Shown: positions 62,792 through 64,000 of the stretch, one piece after another
Position numbering within the stretch: position 1 is the first letter of the stretch
Layout: each line of letters starts with the position of its first letter
NCBI RefSeq assembly: GCF_017161565.1
Contig: NZ_CP066796.1
Coordinates: 992,001 to 1,056,000 of the forward strand
Length of the DNA stretch: 64,000 nucleotides
Reading direction: 5' to 3'
Source of the DNA: Erwinia amylovora
GTDB taxonomy: Bacteria; Pseudomonadota; Gammaproteobacteria; Enterobacterales; Enterobacteriaceae
The notes under the pieces: model-generated
The model's database searches: none
What the model saw: only the letters and a program-made list of their open reading frames with translations
What the model was told of the DNA's origin: nothing
Program-made: the position numbers and the translations under genes

Positions 62792-63405
62792 TACATCACC
62801 CCCATCAGGTAAACAATGGTGAATACGCAGATCCACACCACGTCCAGGAAGTGCCAGAACAGGCTCAGACACATAATACGCGTACGGTTAGTGTCGTTCA
62901 GACCCCGTTTAGCCACCTGGTACATCAGCACCAGCATCCAAATCAACCCGGAGGTTACATGCAGGCCGTGAGTACCCACCAGCGTAAAGAAGCCGGAAAG
63001 GAAACCGCTGCGGTCAGGACCGAAGCCTTCGGCAATCAGGTGATGGAATTCATAGATTTCCATGCCGATGAAGCCCAGACCAAACAGGAAGGTCAATGCC
63101 AGCCAGCCAATGACCGCCCCTTTATGGCCTTTGTTCATGTTGATGACGGCAAAACCATAGGTTATGGAGCTCAACAGAAGCAGGGCGGTTTCTACCAGTA
63201 CGAACGGCAGTTCAAAAATATCTTTACCTGCCGGGCCACCTGCCGTGTTGTTTACCATAACACCATAGGTGGCAAACAGCGTTGCGAAAATAATGCAGTC
63301 GCTCATCAGGTAGATCCAGAAGCCGAATACTTTGTTGGCTCCTGCATCGTGATGCCCATGCTCCGCATGGGCGTCGTGGTGTTTAGTCAGAGTTTCAGTC
63401 GACAT
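62791..63405 (-). CDS. cyoC: Cytochrome bo3 ubiquinol oxidase subunit III
   Basis: 204 residues, matching E. coli CyoC. Five membrane segments; an N-terminal His/Asp-rich tail ([18 protein letters not shown]) precedes [23 protein letters not shown]. Subunit III family (COX3) residue patterns such as [11 protein letters not shown] and LVGTHGLHV are present. The start overlaps the end of cyoB by 11 bases. Confidence 0.97.
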   Translation of the reverse strand: MSTETLTKHHDAHAEHGHHDAGANKVFGFWIYLMSDCIIFATLFATYGVMVNNTAGGPAGKDIFELPFVLVETALLLLSSITYGFAVINMNKGHKGAVIGWLALTFLFGLGFIGMEIYEFHHLIAEGFGPDRSGFLSGFFTLVGTHGLHVTSGLIWMLVLMYQVAKRGLNDTNRTRIMCLSLFWHFLDVVWICVFTIVYLMGVM

Positions 63406-64000
63406 TTTTCAGTCCTGCTTTGCTAATTTCGTCAAAGTGCTGATTCTCGATTTTTTCGATCTCGGCAACAGGAACGTAGTAATCCACGTCTTCGTCAAAG
63501 CTCTTGACGATCCAGGACACAATCATGCCGAGGAATGACAGGCCTACCAGCCACCAGATGTGCCAGATTGCCGCAAAACCGAAGATCAGGCTGAAGAAAG
63601 CGATTACCACACCAGCACCGCTGTTTTTCGGCATGTGAATTTCAGCATAGTGAGCCGGGCGTTTGTAAGCTTCACCTTTTTCCTTCATTTCCCAGAACGC
63701 ATCACGTTCGTGCACTTCAGGAACAATGGCAAAGTTATAAAACGGCGGTGGTGAAGAGGTTGCCCACTCCAGAGTACGTGCACCCCACGGGTCACCGGTC
63801 AGGTCACGGTTCTGTTCACGGTCACGTACCGATACATAGAACTGAATCACCTGACAAGCAACACCACAGGCGATTAAAGCGGCACCGCATGCTGCAACGA
63901 CCAGCATAGGATGGAACTGCGGGTCGATATCCTGGCTAAGACGACGCGTCATACCCATAAAGCCCAGTACGTACAGCGGCATAAAGGCGACGAAGAAGCC
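63395..64000 (-). CDS. cyoB: Cytochrome bo3 ubiquinol oxidase subunit I, C-terminal part
   Basis: Only about 201 residues of the C-terminus are inside the window; the gene continues past the right edge. The visible part starts [21 protein letters not shown], continues with several membrane segments, and ends with an extended tail ([19 protein letters not shown]). CyoB (about 660 residues) holds heme b, heme o3 and CuB and pumps protons. Its stop overlaps the cyoC start. Confidence 0.96.
   Translation of the reverse strand, partial: GFFVAFMPLYVLGFMGMTRRLSQDIDPQFHPMLVVAACGAALIACGVACQVIQFYVSVRDREQNRDLTGDPWGARTLEWATSSPPPFYNFAIVPEVHERDAFWEMKEKGEAYKRPAHYAEIHMPKNSGAGVVIAFFSLIFGFAAIWHIWWLVGLSFLGMIVSWIVKSFDEDVDYYVPVAEIEKIENQHFDEISKAGLKNVD

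Overview
The window is a 64 kb chromosomal segment of an enterobacterium in the family Erwiniaceae, most likely an Erwinia. The reasons are E. coli-like gene content and order for the proC-yaiI-aroL-yaiA, rdgC, sbcDC-phoBR-brnQ-proY, acpH-queA-tgt-yajC-secDF, nrdR-ribDH-nusB-thiL-pgpA, dxs-ispA-xseB-thiI-panE-yajQ-yajR and cyo blocks, with proteins that are clearly homologous to but diverged from E. coli. E. coli neighbours such as malZ, mak, araJ, phoA and dgcC are missing, and several accessory insertions are present. There are no rRNA or tRNA genes, CRISPR arrays, prophages or insertion sequences that I can see.

Layout. 1-3.8 kb: a truncated peptide-type ABC substrate-binding protein, a CPBP membrane protease, an I78-type lipoprotein, a YmgB/AriR-like small protein and a cold-shock gene. 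3.8-9.8 kb: an orphan lacZ with a CRP-like site, an unlisted 43-residue lipoprotein gene, psiF, lpxO and proC. 9.8-18.2 kb: yaiI, a DUF2076 gene, aroL, yaiA, an IclR/OPT-transporter/DUF1177/AroM cluster, ppnP and rdgC. 18.4-24.6 kb is accessory: an ethanolamine-type permease divergent from an APH-fold kinase and an AraC regulator, a lipoprotein carrying only the TolA C-terminal domain, and a three-lipoprotein CsgG/DUF4810/GNA1162 operon. 24.6-32.4 kb: sbcDC, phoBR and a PstS-like gene. 32.6-38.2 kb: a MetE-like enzyme behind tandem MetJ boxes, brnQ, proY and a 2-Cys peroxiredoxin. 38.4-47.7 kb: acpH, queA, an AT-rich gtrABC O-antigen glucosylation cassette inserted between queA and tgt, then tgt-yajC-secD-secF. 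47.7-64 kb: yajI, kbp, nrdR-ribD-ribH-nusB-thiL-pgpA, xseB-ispA-dxs, thiI, panE-yajL, yajQ, yajR and cyoBCDE (cyoB runs off the end).

Many genes form coupled units with overlapping stops and starts: sbcD/sbcC, gtrA/gtrB/gtrC, xseB/ispA, panE/yajL, cyoB/C/D and DUF4810/GNA1162. Functionally the block mixes envelope modification (lpxO, gtr, lipoproteins), phosphate response (phoBR, psiF, PstS-like), protein export (yajC-secDF), riboflavin, thiamine and isoprenoid synthesis, and terminal oxidation (cyo).

The most interesting signals are these: (i) gtrB has a one-base frameshift in a run of six G that is also a correctly phased -1 slippery heptamer; (ii) mutually exclusive hairpins lie in front of proY, one of them burying its Shine-Dalgarno sequence; (iii) three exact copies of CTGCGGTCAA lie between the ethanolamine-type permease and the kinase; (iv) the IclR and OPT genes carry distinct palindromic candidate operators; (v) the TolA-C lipoprotein sits beside the CsgG-like lipoprotein operon. 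All functional statements rest on reading the sequence and recalling the families; no searches were run.
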